In this document: piece after piece, positions 26,988 through 34,415 of the stretch
Layout of the letters: each line of letters opens with the position of its first letter
Position numbering within the stretch: position 1 is the stretch's first letter
Assembly: GCA_025356475.1 (NCBI GenBank)
Contig: JANXSX010000103.1
Location: forward strand, 1-41,795
Direction: 5' to 3'
DNA length: 41,795 nucleotides
DNA from: Isosphaeraceae bacterium
GTDB taxonomy: Bacteria > Planctomycetota > Planctomycetia > Isosphaerales > Isosphaeraceae
Made by a program: the position numbers and the translations under genes
Notes under the pieces: model-generated
Database searches by the model: none
What the model saw: the letters and a program-made list of their open reading frames with translations, nothing else
Told to the model about the DNA's origin: nothing

Positions 26988-28127
26988 ATGAGCGACGCCA
27001 TCATCGCCTATGTCAAGCGGGTTAAAGATCTCTCAGATCACGTCAAGGGGAATGAGCAGGCGACGAAGCAGTCCTTGATAGGCCCCCTTTTTTCGATCCT
27101 GGGATACGATCTCACGGACCCTCGCGAATGCGTTCCTGAGTATAAAGCTGATTTCGGACGTGATCGATCGTCGAAGCCTGTGGATTGGGCTTTCATGGAG
27201 AATGGACGTCCAATCTTCTTTGTTGAGGCAAAGGATGCGGGTAAACGGCTCGTCGGTTACGACGAACAGCTCTCAGACTACTTCAACAAAGTACCCGAAG
27301 CGAGATTGGGCATTCTGACAAATGGCCTTCAGTGGCGCTTCTTCACTGACTTGGTTCACTTGAATCATATGGATAAGGAACCTTTTGTTAAATGGGATGT
27401 CATCAACGATGAAATTCCTCCACTCGATTTCTTGATTTTACTCCATAAGTCGCAATACAATCCCCAATTAATCCGAACCTTTGCTGAGCGAAAGCGAGCA
27501 CAGAATCTGCTTGTTTCCGAACTCACTCGCCTTCTCGAGCCGTCGTCTGAGTTTGTCCGACTTGCGATCGCAAATCTTGAGACACGTCGTCTAAGTGATA
27601 GTGTGATCGATTCATGGAAACCAGTGCTTGCCAACGCTATCGAAGAGTGGGCTAAGCAACGCATGCTGACGATGGTCTTGAGCAATCCACCTCAAAGTGA
27701 ACCCACAGCGCCTAGTTCGGGTGCTGGGGGTAAAATTGAAACCACCAAAGAAGAGCTTGAAGGATTTGAGGTAATCCAGCGGTTGTTGGGTTCTACTCGA
27801 TCGATCGCCTTCGAGGACACCGTTTCATACTTCAAAATTCACCTTCCCGAACGCCGAACCTGGGTGATTTGTCGCCTCTATTTCGATCGGAAGCGTCCAA
27901 GTATTTGGGTGCCTCTCCCTGTCGAACAGGCCCAAGAGCTCGCACCTTCTCTTCAAGTTTCTACATTGCAACTCGGTTGGTCGTGTCTCAATCTGAACTC
28001 GTATGCGGATCTTGAGTTACTCAGTCCGTTACTCCAGGCTGCTTGGGACCAGCAACGTCAGCTTCATCCCGTCAATTCAACCGAGGCGAGCGATACAAAG
28101 AGCGAATCTGACACAGACGCAAGCTGA
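26988..28127 (+). CDS. Stand-alone HSDR_N-type restriction-like nuclease
   Basis: A 379-residue protein. The N-terminal 170 residues match the type I restriction HsdR N-terminal fold (HSDR_N_2): EQATKQSLIGPLFSILGYDL, then VDWAFMENGRPIFFVEAK. This gives the nuclease triad Asp66, Glu80 and Lys82, followed by YDEQLSDYF and LGILTNGLQWRFFTD. No helicase motif is present; the C-terminal 200 residues are of unknown type. Proteins of this form occur in many genomes, and their targets are unknown. It lies between two NTase paralogues on the same strand, with the second starting 21 bp after it, so the latter two genes probably form an operon. A defence or nucleic-acid-processing role is an inference. 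Confidence 0.85.
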   Translation: MSDAIIAYVKRVKDLSDHVKGNEQATKQSLIGPLFSILGYDLTDPRECVPEYKADFGRDRSSKPVDWAFMENGRPIFFVEAKDAGKRLVGYDEQLSDYFNKVPEARLGILTNGLQWRFFTDLVHLNHMDKEPFVKWDVINDEIPPLDFLILLHKSQYNPQLIRTFAERKRAQNLLVSELTRLLEPSSEFVRLAIANLETRRLSDSVIDSWKPVLANAIEEWAKQRMLTMVLSNPPQSEPTAPSSGAGGKIETTKEELEGFEVIQRLLGSTRSIAFEDTVSYFKIHLPERRTWVICRLYFDRKRPSIWVPLPVEQAQELAPSLQVSTLQLGWSCLNLNSYADLELLSPLLQAAWDQQRQLHPVNSTEASDTKSESDTDAS

Positions 28128-28148
28128 AATCGTTGGAGACGAGCCATC

Positions 28149-28802
28149 ATGCTTCAGTATGAACAACTCATCAAGCAGGATCGGAGATGGGGCATGGACG
28201 AAGGTGATCGCCACTTCCAGCATGATAGCGGGGTTTTCAAAGCACTACGTAAGATCGCCAAGCGACTGGAGGAACTTGGCATCCCCTATGCGGTCGCGGG
28301 GGGAATGTCGCTCGATGCGCATGGGTTTCGTCGGCTTACGGTGGACGTCGATATCTTGGTGAGCCTCGAAAGTTTGAAGCTCATCCACGAGAAACTCGAT
28401 GGCCTTGGCTATCTTCCTCCATTCACGAATAGCAAGAACCTCCGCGATACCGAGACCGGTGTCCGCATTGAGTTCCTCATCTCCGGCCAGTTCCCCGGCG
28501 ATGGTAACCCCAAGCCTGTTGCCTTCCCCGAACCGGCCGATGTCGCGGTCACCATTGATGGGATCAAGTACCTCAGCTTGCCGACCTTGGTGGAATTGAA
28601 GCTGGCATCGGGCATGACTGGGGGAGTACATCGGTTGAAAGATTTCGCCGATGTTGTTGCCTTGATCAAAGAAGCGAACTTGCCCGCCTCGCTCGTTGAG
28701 GAATTGAATCCTTACGTTCGGGAGAAGTACTCCGAACTCTGGACTGCTCTCCATGAATCTCCGGACCCGATGGCGGAAGAACCGACATTCGATGAGACAT
28801 GA
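28149..28802 (+). CDS. Nucleotidyltransferase-fold protein, second paralogue
   Basis: A 217-residue paralogue of the NTase gene on the other side of the HSDR_N gene. It keeps the core AVAGGMSLDAHGFRRL then TVDVDILV (Gly51-Gly52; Asp66 and Asp68), plus NSKNLRDTETGVRIEFL, EPADVAVTIDGIKYLSLPTL and the C-terminal NPYVREKYSELW. GGAGACGAG upstream serves as the ribosome site. The two proteins are alike along nearly their full length, which implies duplication around, or insertion of, the HSDR_N gene. The substrate is not known. Confidence 0.8.
   Translation: MLQYEQLIKQDRRWGMDEGDRHFQHDSGVFKALRKIAKRLEELGIPYAVAGGMSLDAHGFRRLTVDVDILVSLESLKLIHEKLDGLGYLPPFTNSKNLRDTETGVRIEFLISGQFPGDGNPKPVAFPEPADVAVTIDGIKYLSLPTLVELKLASGMTGGVHRLKDFADVVALIKEANLPASLVEELNPYVREKYSELWTALHESPDPMAEEPTFDET
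28672..28743 (+). repeat. 72-bp perfect repeat, copy 2 (NTase 3' end)
   Basis: Identical partner of 26751-26822. Recombination between the two direct copies would remove the HSDR_N gene and most of the second NTase gene and leave one intact hybrid NTase. Confidence 0.9.
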
Positions 28803-28870
28803 GCGACAATCCAACTTGCCGTACTATGACTAGAGAGAGGATCAATTTTGTACTCGCATAAGAGTTTTAA

Positions 28871-29875
28871 ATGAAACGAATTCTCATCACTGGCGGTTGC
28901 GGATTCATCGGGGCGAACTTTGTCCGGCTCCAACTTAGCGATTACGACAATGTTGAGGTCACGAACCTCGACGCCCTGACTTACGCCGGCAACCCAGATA
29001 ACCTTGCCGATCTCGCCGACGATCCCCGCTACCGGTTCGTCCAGGGGGATATTGCCGATCGGGCCTTGGTCGCGACGTTGCTTGGTGAGGGCGACTTCGA
29101 CGCCTTGGTCCACTTCGCCGCCGAGAGCCATGTCGATCGTTCGATCGACGATGCTGCGCCCTTCTTGCGAACGAACGTCCTTGGGACCCAGGTTTTGCTC
29201 GATGCCGCACGTGCCGCCAAGGTGCCGCGCTATGTGCAAGTGTCGACCGACGAAGTCTACGGGACCCTCGCCCCCGACGACCCCCCATTCACGGAATCGA
29301 CCCCTCTCGCTCCCAACAGCCCCTACGCCGCGAGCAAGGCGGGGGCCGACCTGTTGGTACGGGCGGCTTATCATACGCACGGGTTTCCGACGATTATTAC
29401 GCGATGTTCGAACAATTATGGGGCGTATCAGTTCCCCGAGAAGTTGATCCCACTGTTCATCACTAACGCCTTTGCAGATCAGGCGTTACCAGTTTATGGC
29501 GATGGTCGCCAGGTGCGCGATTGGATTCATGTGATCGACCATTGTCGAGGGGTCGACGCGGCTTTGCGACGCGGCCGGCCAGGCATGGTTTATAATTTCG
29601 GCGGTCGGAGTGAGCGGTACAACATCGACGTCACTCGGCTGGTGCTGGAATTGACCGGCAAGCCCGAGACGTTGATTCGGCACGTCACCGACCGGCTTGG
29701 CCATGATCGCCGCTATGCTGTCGATTGCAGCTTCGCCGAGCGCGAGCTCAACTGGGAGCCGACCGTCACGTTCGAAGCTGGGTTGGCCGAAACCGTGAAC
29801 TGGTATCGGACGAACACCAAGTGGGTCGAGCGCGTACGTTCGGGTGAGTATCGATCGGGTCAGCCAATGGTGTAA
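28871..29875 (+). CDS. rfbB: dTDP-glucose 4,6-dehydratase
   Basis: A 334-residue extended SDR enzyme that converts dTDP-D-glucose to dTDP-4-keto-6-deoxy-D-glucose, the second step toward dTDP-L-rhamnose and related sugars. NAD-binding GGCGFIG is at 8-14, with the family's LDALTYAGNPDNL. HFAAESHVDRSI follows, then STDEVYG with catalytic Asp127 and Glu128, and YAASK with Tyr152 and Lys156. RCSNNYGAYQFPEKLIPLFI and GDGRQVRDWIHV are diagnostic. Length is usual for the family. rfbA, rfbC and rfbD are not in the window. The next gene is another nucleotide-sugar enzyme on the same strand, after a 65-bp gap with a hairpin. Confidence 0.95.
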   Translation: MKRILITGGCGFIGANFVRLQLSDYDNVEVTNLDALTYAGNPDNLADLADDPRYRFVQGDIADRALVATLLGEGDFDALVHFAAESHVDRSIDDAAPFLRTNVLGTQVLLDAARAAKVPRYVQVSTDEVYGTLAPDDPPFTESTPLAPNSPYAASKAGADLLVRAAYHTHGFPTIITRCSNNYGAYQFPEKLIPLFITNAFADQALPVYGDGRQVRDWIHVIDHCRGVDAALRRGRPGMVYNFGGRSERYNIDVTRLVLELTGKPETLIRHVTDRLGHDRRYAVDCSFAERELNWEPTVTFEAGLAETVNWYRTNTKWVERVRSGEYRSGQPMV

Positions 29876-29882
29876 ATGAGGA

Positions 29883-29919
29883 TTCAGGATTCCACACACT
29901 TGGGATCCGGAATCCTGAA
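29883..29919. repeat. 11-bp inverted repeat between rfbB and the Rmd-like gene
   Basis: TTCAGGATTCC (29883-29893) and GGAATCCTGAA (29909-29919) are exact complements with a 15-nt loop, filling most of the short gap. No T-run follows, so it could stabilise or process the transcript between the genes rather than end it. Confidence 0.7.
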
Positions 29920-29940
29920 CTCTTGACGGGATAACGACTT

Positions 29941-30918
29941 ATGCGCGCATTGGTGACCGGAGCGACCGGGTTCGTCGGTGGTCATCTGGCCGAGCATTTG
30001 CTCGCCGAGGGGGACATTGTGCTCGGGCTCTCCAGCTCGGGTCGCTGGCCTGAATCGTTGCAATTCCTCGCGCGTGACATTCGACTCGAACGTTACGACC
30101 TGGCCGATGGAGGCTCGGAGGATCTGGGCGAACTGATCGCACGCAAACAGCCCGAGGTGATCTATCACCTTGCTGCGCAGGCGAATCCCCAACTCAGCGT
30201 CAGCGACCCACGCGGAACCTGGGCCTTGAACCTGGGCGGTACACTCAACTTGCTCGAAGCGGTCCGGGAGGCGAAGTCGAAAGCTCGCGTGATCCTTGTC
30301 AGCTCGGGCGTCTGCTACGGTAGTCCCGCGCCCGAATTCCTTCCCGTCACTGAGTCTTGTCCGCTCCGTCCCAATAACCCCTACTCGGCGAGCAAAGGGG
30401 CGGCCGACCTCTTGGGGATTCAATACGTGCTCGGCTATGGGCTCGATGTGGTCATCGCTCGACCATTCAATCACGCGGGAACTCGCCAGTCGGACACATA
30501 CGCCCTTTCGAGCTTCGCGAGGCAGGTCGCCGAGATCGAGCTTGGTCTGAGGCCCCGAATTGAAGTCGGAAATCTTGAGGTGACGCGCGATTTCACCGAC
30601 GTTCGCGACATTGTCGCCGCCTATCGGCTGCTGGCGACACGCGGCGAACCAGGTGAGATTTATAATATCGGTACAGGTCGAGATGTCTCGCTAAAACGTA
30701 TGCTGGAGATCCTCAAAGATCAATCGACAGGTTCGGTTGAAATCCATGTCGACGCCGCTCGGGTTCGACCGGTCGATCAACCGTTTTTGCTGGCAGATGC
30801 CTCGAAACTTCGTGGTCAGACCGGCTGGGCGCCTCGGTACACGACTGAGCAAACGCTTAGTGATATGCTCGATTACTGGCGCACTCAGTTAAAAGCAACA
30901 TTACAAGTGGCCGGTTGA
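29941..30918 (+). CDS. GDP-6-deoxy-4-keto-mannose reductase-like epimerase
   Basis: A 325-residue extended SDR protein: NAD(P)-binding GATGFVG (7-13), HLAAQANPQLS, SSGVCYG, and YSASK with catalytic Tyr148 and Lys152. The ARPFNHAG block, SSFARQVAEIE, LEVTRDFTDVRDIVAAY and ARVRPVDQPFLLADASKLR follow the pattern of Rmd, which reduces GDP-4-keto-6-deoxy-D-mannose to GDP-D-rhamnose, and of close GDP-mannose 4,6-dehydratases (Gmd). The YSASK and RPxD blocks fit Rmd better, but no gmd is in the window. It most likely serves deoxysugar supply for surface polysaccharide along with the preceding dehydratase. Confidence 0.82.
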   Translation: MRALVTGATGFVGGHLAEHLLAEGDIVLGLSSSGRWPESLQFLARDIRLERYDLADGGSEDLGELIARKQPEVIYHLAAQANPQLSVSDPRGTWALNLGGTLNLLEAVREAKSKARVILVSSGVCYGSPAPEFLPVTESCPLRPNNPYSASKGAADLLGIQYVLGYGLDVVIARPFNHAGTRQSDTYALSSFARQVAEIELGLRPRIEVGNLEVTRDFTDVRDIVAAYRLLATRGEPGEIYNIGTGRDVSLKRMLEILKDQSTGSVEIHVDAARVRPVDQPFLLADASKLRGQTGWAPRYTTEQTLSDMLDYWRTQLKATLQVAG

Positions 30919-30947
30919 TCTGGGAGATCTCTACGGGGGATTCCGCA

Positions 30948-31037
30948 ATGAATCCCTTCCCCCTGGCCCCCGTCGGCTTTATGATGATCGCCCTAGCAAT
31001 GGCCAGGGGTCGGCCGGCGGGCGAGATTCGATTTTGA
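30948..31037 (+). CDS. Possible 29-residue leader peptide before rhaB
   Basis: A 29-codon frame starting at ATG 30948, with GGGGGA 7 nt upstream, ends 20 bp before rhaB. The peptide is hydrophobic in the middle (PVGFMMIALAMA) with a basic end. Within it, CCCCTGGCC (30960-30968) pairs with GGCCAGGGG (31001-31009), so the RNA can fold. It might be a regulatory leader, but nothing beyond position and structure supports this; chance is quite possible. Confidence 0.25.
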   Translation: MNPFPLAPVGFMMIALAMARGRPAGEIRF

Positions 31038-31056
31038 CGCAGGGCGGTGCATTTTC

Positions 31057-32553
31057 ATGACGAGCGCGACTACAGATTATCTGGCGATCGACCTTGGGGC
31101 CGAGAGTGGCCGGGGCCTCCTGGGCAAGTTCGATGGCGAACGACTGGTGCTTGAAGATCTCCATCGCTTCCCCAACGGCCCGGTCCGGCTGCTCGACACG
31201 CTCCATTGGGATCTGCTCCGCCTCTGGGATGAGGTCAAAATCGCGCTTCGTAAAGCGGCGGTCGTCAGCCCGAACCTTGATGGGATCGGAGTCGATACGT
31301 GGGGTGTCGATTTTGGCCTGATTGGCAAAGGGGACGTTCTGCTGGGCAACCCTGTTCACTACCGGGATCGCCGGACCGAGGGGATCTTTGATGTGGCCTT
31401 TGGGATGATGCCCCGTGAGCGGATCTACGATGCCACCGGCTTACAGTTCATGCCATTCAACACAGCGTTCCAACTTTTGGCAATGCGTCGCCAAGGTTCG
31501 CCCCTGCTGGATATTGCCGAGACACTTCTGATGATGCCCGACCTGTTTGGCTGGCTTCTCACCGGTCGGCGGGCGAGTGAGCGGACCGATGCCTCGACGA
31601 CGCAACTCCTGGACCCCCGCTCTGGCACTTGGTCGGATGAGATTTGCGCAGGGTTGGGACTCCCCAGGTCGATTCTCCCTGAGCTGATCGCGCCCGGGAG
31701 CGAACTTGGATCGTTGCAGAAGTCGGTCTGCGACGAGGTTGGGGTTGGCTCGCTCCGAGTCCTCGCGACTGCCACCCACGATACCGCCGCTGCCGTGGCT
31801 GCCGTGCCGGTGAGCGGCGGGAGAGTTGGCGTGCCCGACTGGTGTTACCTCAGCTCCGGTACGTGGTCGCTCCTGGGCGTCGAGACTCCTCGGCCAATCA
31901 TCAACGAAGAGACACTTCGCTACAACTTCACCAATGAGGGAGGTGTTGCAGGGACCACCCGGCTCTTGAAGAATATCATGGGGCTCTGGCTGGTTCAGGA
32001 GTGTCGGCGGACTTGGTCACGTGCCGGCAAAGAGTTCACTTATGAGGAACTGATTCTGCGAGCAAAGTCGGCTCAACCGTTCGTTTCGTTGGTCGATCCC
32101 GACGATGCCTCCTTCCTCGCCCCTGGCGACATGCCTGCACGTCTCGCAGCGTACTGCCAAAAGACAGGACAACCTGTGCCGTCGGACGAAGGGGCCTTCG
32201 TCCGTTGTGCTCTGGAAAGCCTGGCCCTCAAGTATCGTTGGACGATTGATCGGCTTGAAGGGATTGTCGGAACAAAGATCCAGGCGATCCACGTCGTCGG
32301 CGGCGGGGCCAAGAATGATCTCTTGAACCAATTCACAGCCGATGCATGTGCCCGACCTGTCTACGCAGGGCCGGTTGAGGCGACGGCAGCCGGTAACGTC
32401 CTGATGCAGGCGATGGGCCGAGGCAAGATCGCTAACCTGGCAGATGCTCGCGCGATCGTTGCCCGCTCGTTCGAGGTCGCCACCTTCGAGCCACGCAAGA
32501 TCGCCGCCTGGCAGGATGCGACTGGGCGGTTTGCAGGATTGGTCAGAGGTTAA
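31057..32553 (+). CDS. rhaB: Rhamnulokinase
   Basis: A 498-residue FGGY-family sugar kinase. It opens with the phosphate-1 motif AIDLGAESGRGLLG, which in rhamnulokinases carries AES in place of the DxGT of other FGGY kinases. GVDTWGVDFGL, the PVHYRDRRTEG loop, STTQLLDPRSGTWSD, ATHDTAAAVAAVP, LSSGTWSLLGVE and the adenosine motif HVVGGGAKNDLLNQF follow, in the family order. It phosphorylates L-rhamnulose to L-rhamnulose-1-phosphate in rhamnose or fucose-type catabolism. Isomerase and aldolase genes are not present; in planctomycetes they may be elsewhere. It follows the two nucleotide-sugar genes on the same strand after 138 bp. Confidence 0.93.
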   Translation: MTSATTDYLAIDLGAESGRGLLGKFDGERLVLEDLHRFPNGPVRLLDTLHWDLLRLWDEVKIALRKAAVVSPNLDGIGVDTWGVDFGLIGKGDVLLGNPVHYRDRRTEGIFDVAFGMMPRERIYDATGLQFMPFNTAFQLLAMRRQGSPLLDIAETLLMMPDLFGWLLTGRRASERTDASTTQLLDPRSGTWSDEICAGLGLPRSILPELIAPGSELGSLQKSVCDEVGVGSLRVLATATHDTAAAVAAVPVSGGRVGVPDWCYLSSGTWSLLGVETPRPIINEETLRYNFTNEGGVAGTTRLLKNIMGLWLVQECRRTWSRAGKEFTYEELILRAKSAQPFVSLVDPDDASFLAPGDMPARLAAYCQKTGQPVPSDEGAFVRCALESLALKYRWTIDRLEGIVGTKIQAIHVVGGGAKNDLLNQFTADACARPVYAGPVEATAAGNVLMQAMGRGKIANLADARAIVARSFEVATFEPRKIAAWQDATGRFAGLVRG

Positions 32554-32637
32554 GGACGCTGCGAGGTTGGACCTTTGCCTACCTGGACGCTCGCGCGAGG
32601 GGCCGCTTCACTTTCAAGTGAGGTTCGGGTGGGCCTC

Positions 32638-33153
32638 TCACTTCTTGGGAACAATGGTTCCGCAGCCTCGGCAGGTCTCGGCTCCCAAGTGAATGGGGCG
32701 ACCGCACTTGGGGCAGACGCGCATGCCGGCTTCGCTCGCTTGACCGCTAGCACCCGCTCCTCCGCCTGCGGTACCTCGTGCTAAATGGGCTTTGGTCCAA
32801 TCCTGGAGTTGCCCGAGTTGGTTCCTATTGAGTTCCTCTGTCGGTCGCTCGGGGTCGTTCAAGTGCGGGTTGGCCCTGGGTGAGCCTTGGGCGACTCCAT
32901 TGTTCATGGGAACGGGGACAACTCGCCCGCAATCGGGGCATTTCCCGTGGGTGGGTCCGCCCGTGGCAGGGACTTTGAGCCGGCGCCCACACGGACATCC
33001 GAACCGAACGAACCCATCATCAACCGGGCCAGCCGTCTTGGGCCGGTCGAGCCGGACCCGGATCTTGGCTCCGCAGTTGGTGCAGATCAAGCGGTCGGTC
33101 CCATCTTCGGGCACCTTCAAGACTTGTCCGCAACGGCAAGTGGCCCGGGGCAT
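32638..33153 (-). CDS. Triple zinc-ribbon protein
   Basis: A 171-residue protein with three zinc-ribbon modules. Module 1 (about residues 4-35) has CRCG and CTNCG. Module 2 (about 52-83) has CPCG and CPDCG. The C-terminal module (about 146-168) has CPKCG and CRGCG. The first two are the short CxCG...CxxCG type frequent in planctomycete proteins. A flexible, glycine- and alanine-rich linker separates them from the third. There is no catalytic domain, signal peptide or membrane helix. It could bind nucleic acid or protein; the function is unknown. It lies 72 bp downstream of larE on the same strand. Confidence 0.8.
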   Translation of the reverse strand: MPRATCRCGQVLKVPEDGTDRLICTNCGAKIRVRLDRPKTAGPVDDGFVRFGCPCGRRLKVPATGGPTHGKCPDCGRVVPVPMNNGVAQGSPRANPHLNDPERPTEELNRNQLGQLQDWTKAHLARGTAGGGAGASGQASEAGMRVCPKCGRPIHLGAETCRGCGTIVPKK

Positions 33154-33225
33154 GGTTCGCGTGGTCCGATTATTGGGTCTGGAGAGATGTGACGTGACGA
33201 GAGAAATCGACCGCCGCTCAGACGA

Positions 33226-34104
33226 TTAGTGAGTGGCCGCCGAGGAGGGCCTCGCTGCCGGACGCTGAAGTAACTCGATGGGGATCAAAGTGTTGAGGCT
33301 CCCCGAGCGGAACCCTTCCAGGTCGAGTGTCACGAACTTGAAGCCAAGCGCCCGGAACGCCTCGATCATCCCGGTTCGAACTTCGGGAGAGGCCAGGCGG
33401 ACGAGTTCTTCAAGCGGGACCTCAATCCGGGCAAGATCCCCCTTGTGGTACCTGACCCGCAGGAGCCGTAACCCCTTTTGCCGCAACCAACTTTCCGCCT
33501 GGTCGATCATCCGGACCCGCTCCGGGGTCACTTCTTCACCATAGGCGATCCGGCTCGACAGGCAGGGGGTCGCGGGCTTGTCCCAAGTCGGCAAGTCCCA
33601 ACCCTTGGCCAAAGCTCGGACATCGTCCTTGCTCAATCCGCACTCCTGGAGCGGATGCCGAACGCCGTGTTCGGAGGCGGCCTTCATGCCCGGTCGGTGG
33701 TCACCTGCGTCGTCGGTATTGGCCCCGGAGGCGATCACATCAACGTCGAGAGCCCCCAATAACCCCGATAATCGGCCATAGAGCTCACTCTTGCAGAAAT
33801 AGCACCGGTCGGAGTTGTTCCGCAGGTAGTTCGGGTCGGCGAACTCCTCGGTCCGGATCACTCGGTGCGCGATCCCGATTCGCCTGGCGAGCGCCTCAGC
33901 CTCTTCAAGCTCGCCCGCAGCAAGACTATCGGAGACGGCCGTGACGGCGATCGTATTGGAGCCGAGGGCCAAATGGGCTGCCTGGGCGACCACCGCGCTG
34001 TCAACACCCCCCGAATACGCGACCGCTACTCTTCCATAAGTCCTGAGTGTGTCAAGCAATCGGTCGCGCTGGGCGATCAGGATCGGGTTGGTCCAGGCGT
34101 TCAC
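33226..34104 (-). CDS. larE: LarE-family ATP-dependent sulfur transferase
   Basis: A 292-residue PP-loop protein. SGGVDS (31-36) binds ATP to adenylate the nicotinate-derived substrate. The later NSDRCYFCKSELY and TPCLSSR blocks are LarE hallmarks. LarE supplies sulfur for the nickel-pincer cofactor of lactate racemase. Three conserved cysteines are present (101, 104 and 181). The last matches the sacrificial Cys176 of Lactobacillus LarE, while the extra CxxC resembles the cluster-binding LarE type that can act catalytically. GTG 34104 is chosen over 34152 because GAGG lies 6-7 nt upstream. No larA, larB or larC is in the window, so the partner set is elsewhere or the role differs. Confidence 0.9.
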   Translation of the reverse strand: MNAWTNPILIAQRDRLLDTLRTYGRVAVAYSGGVDSAVVAQAAHLALGSNTIAVTAVSDSLAAGELEEAEALARRIGIAHRVIRTEEFADPNYLRNNSDRCYFCKSELYGRLSGLLGALDVDVIASGANTDDAGDHRPGMKAASEHGVRHPLQECGLSKDDVRALAKGWDLPTWDKPATPCLSSRIAYGEEVTPERVRMIDQAESWLRQKGLRLLRVRYHKGDLARIEVPLEELVRLASPEVRTGMIEAFRALGFKFVTLDLEGFRSGSLNTLIPIELLQRPAARPSSAATH

Positions 34105-34320
34105 GACGCACCTCGTTAAGATCGTTGAAGAAGAAAGGATGAGGTGGCTCAACCTCGATTGTAGGGTGCCAAACGATCCGGCTCAAGCGGGCCGATCGAT
34201 TGAGTTTTGAGTGGTTGGAAAGATTTGCGGGATGCGCAAGGGGGGTAATCCCGATATTAAGTAAGTAGGGCGCGAATTTCGGTCGCGATCCGCCCGGACC
34301 TCCGCTTACCTTGTGGGTGG

Positions 34321-34345
34321 GTGAGTGAGTAAGTGAGTAAGTGAG
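34321..34345. repeat. Short tandem repeat (gtgagtaa)n
   Basis: About three copies of an 8-bp motif of the gtgagtga/gtaagtga type lie between the divergent larE and protease genes. They overlap a possible GTG start (34341) of the protease frame. No AT-rich promoter pair is evident around it. Confidence 0.6.
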
Positions 34346-34415
34346 TTGGTTCGAGGCGAAGTCCCTCAAGACCACGAAGGAGCTGAAACCAAGGAACCGC
34401 ATCGCGACATTCATT

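Noticed and set aside
34341-34415. GTG start giving 25 more residues to the protease
   Set aside because: It falls in the gtgagtaa tandem repeat, lacks a ribosome site and adds a sequence unlike the protein; ATG 34416 is preferred.
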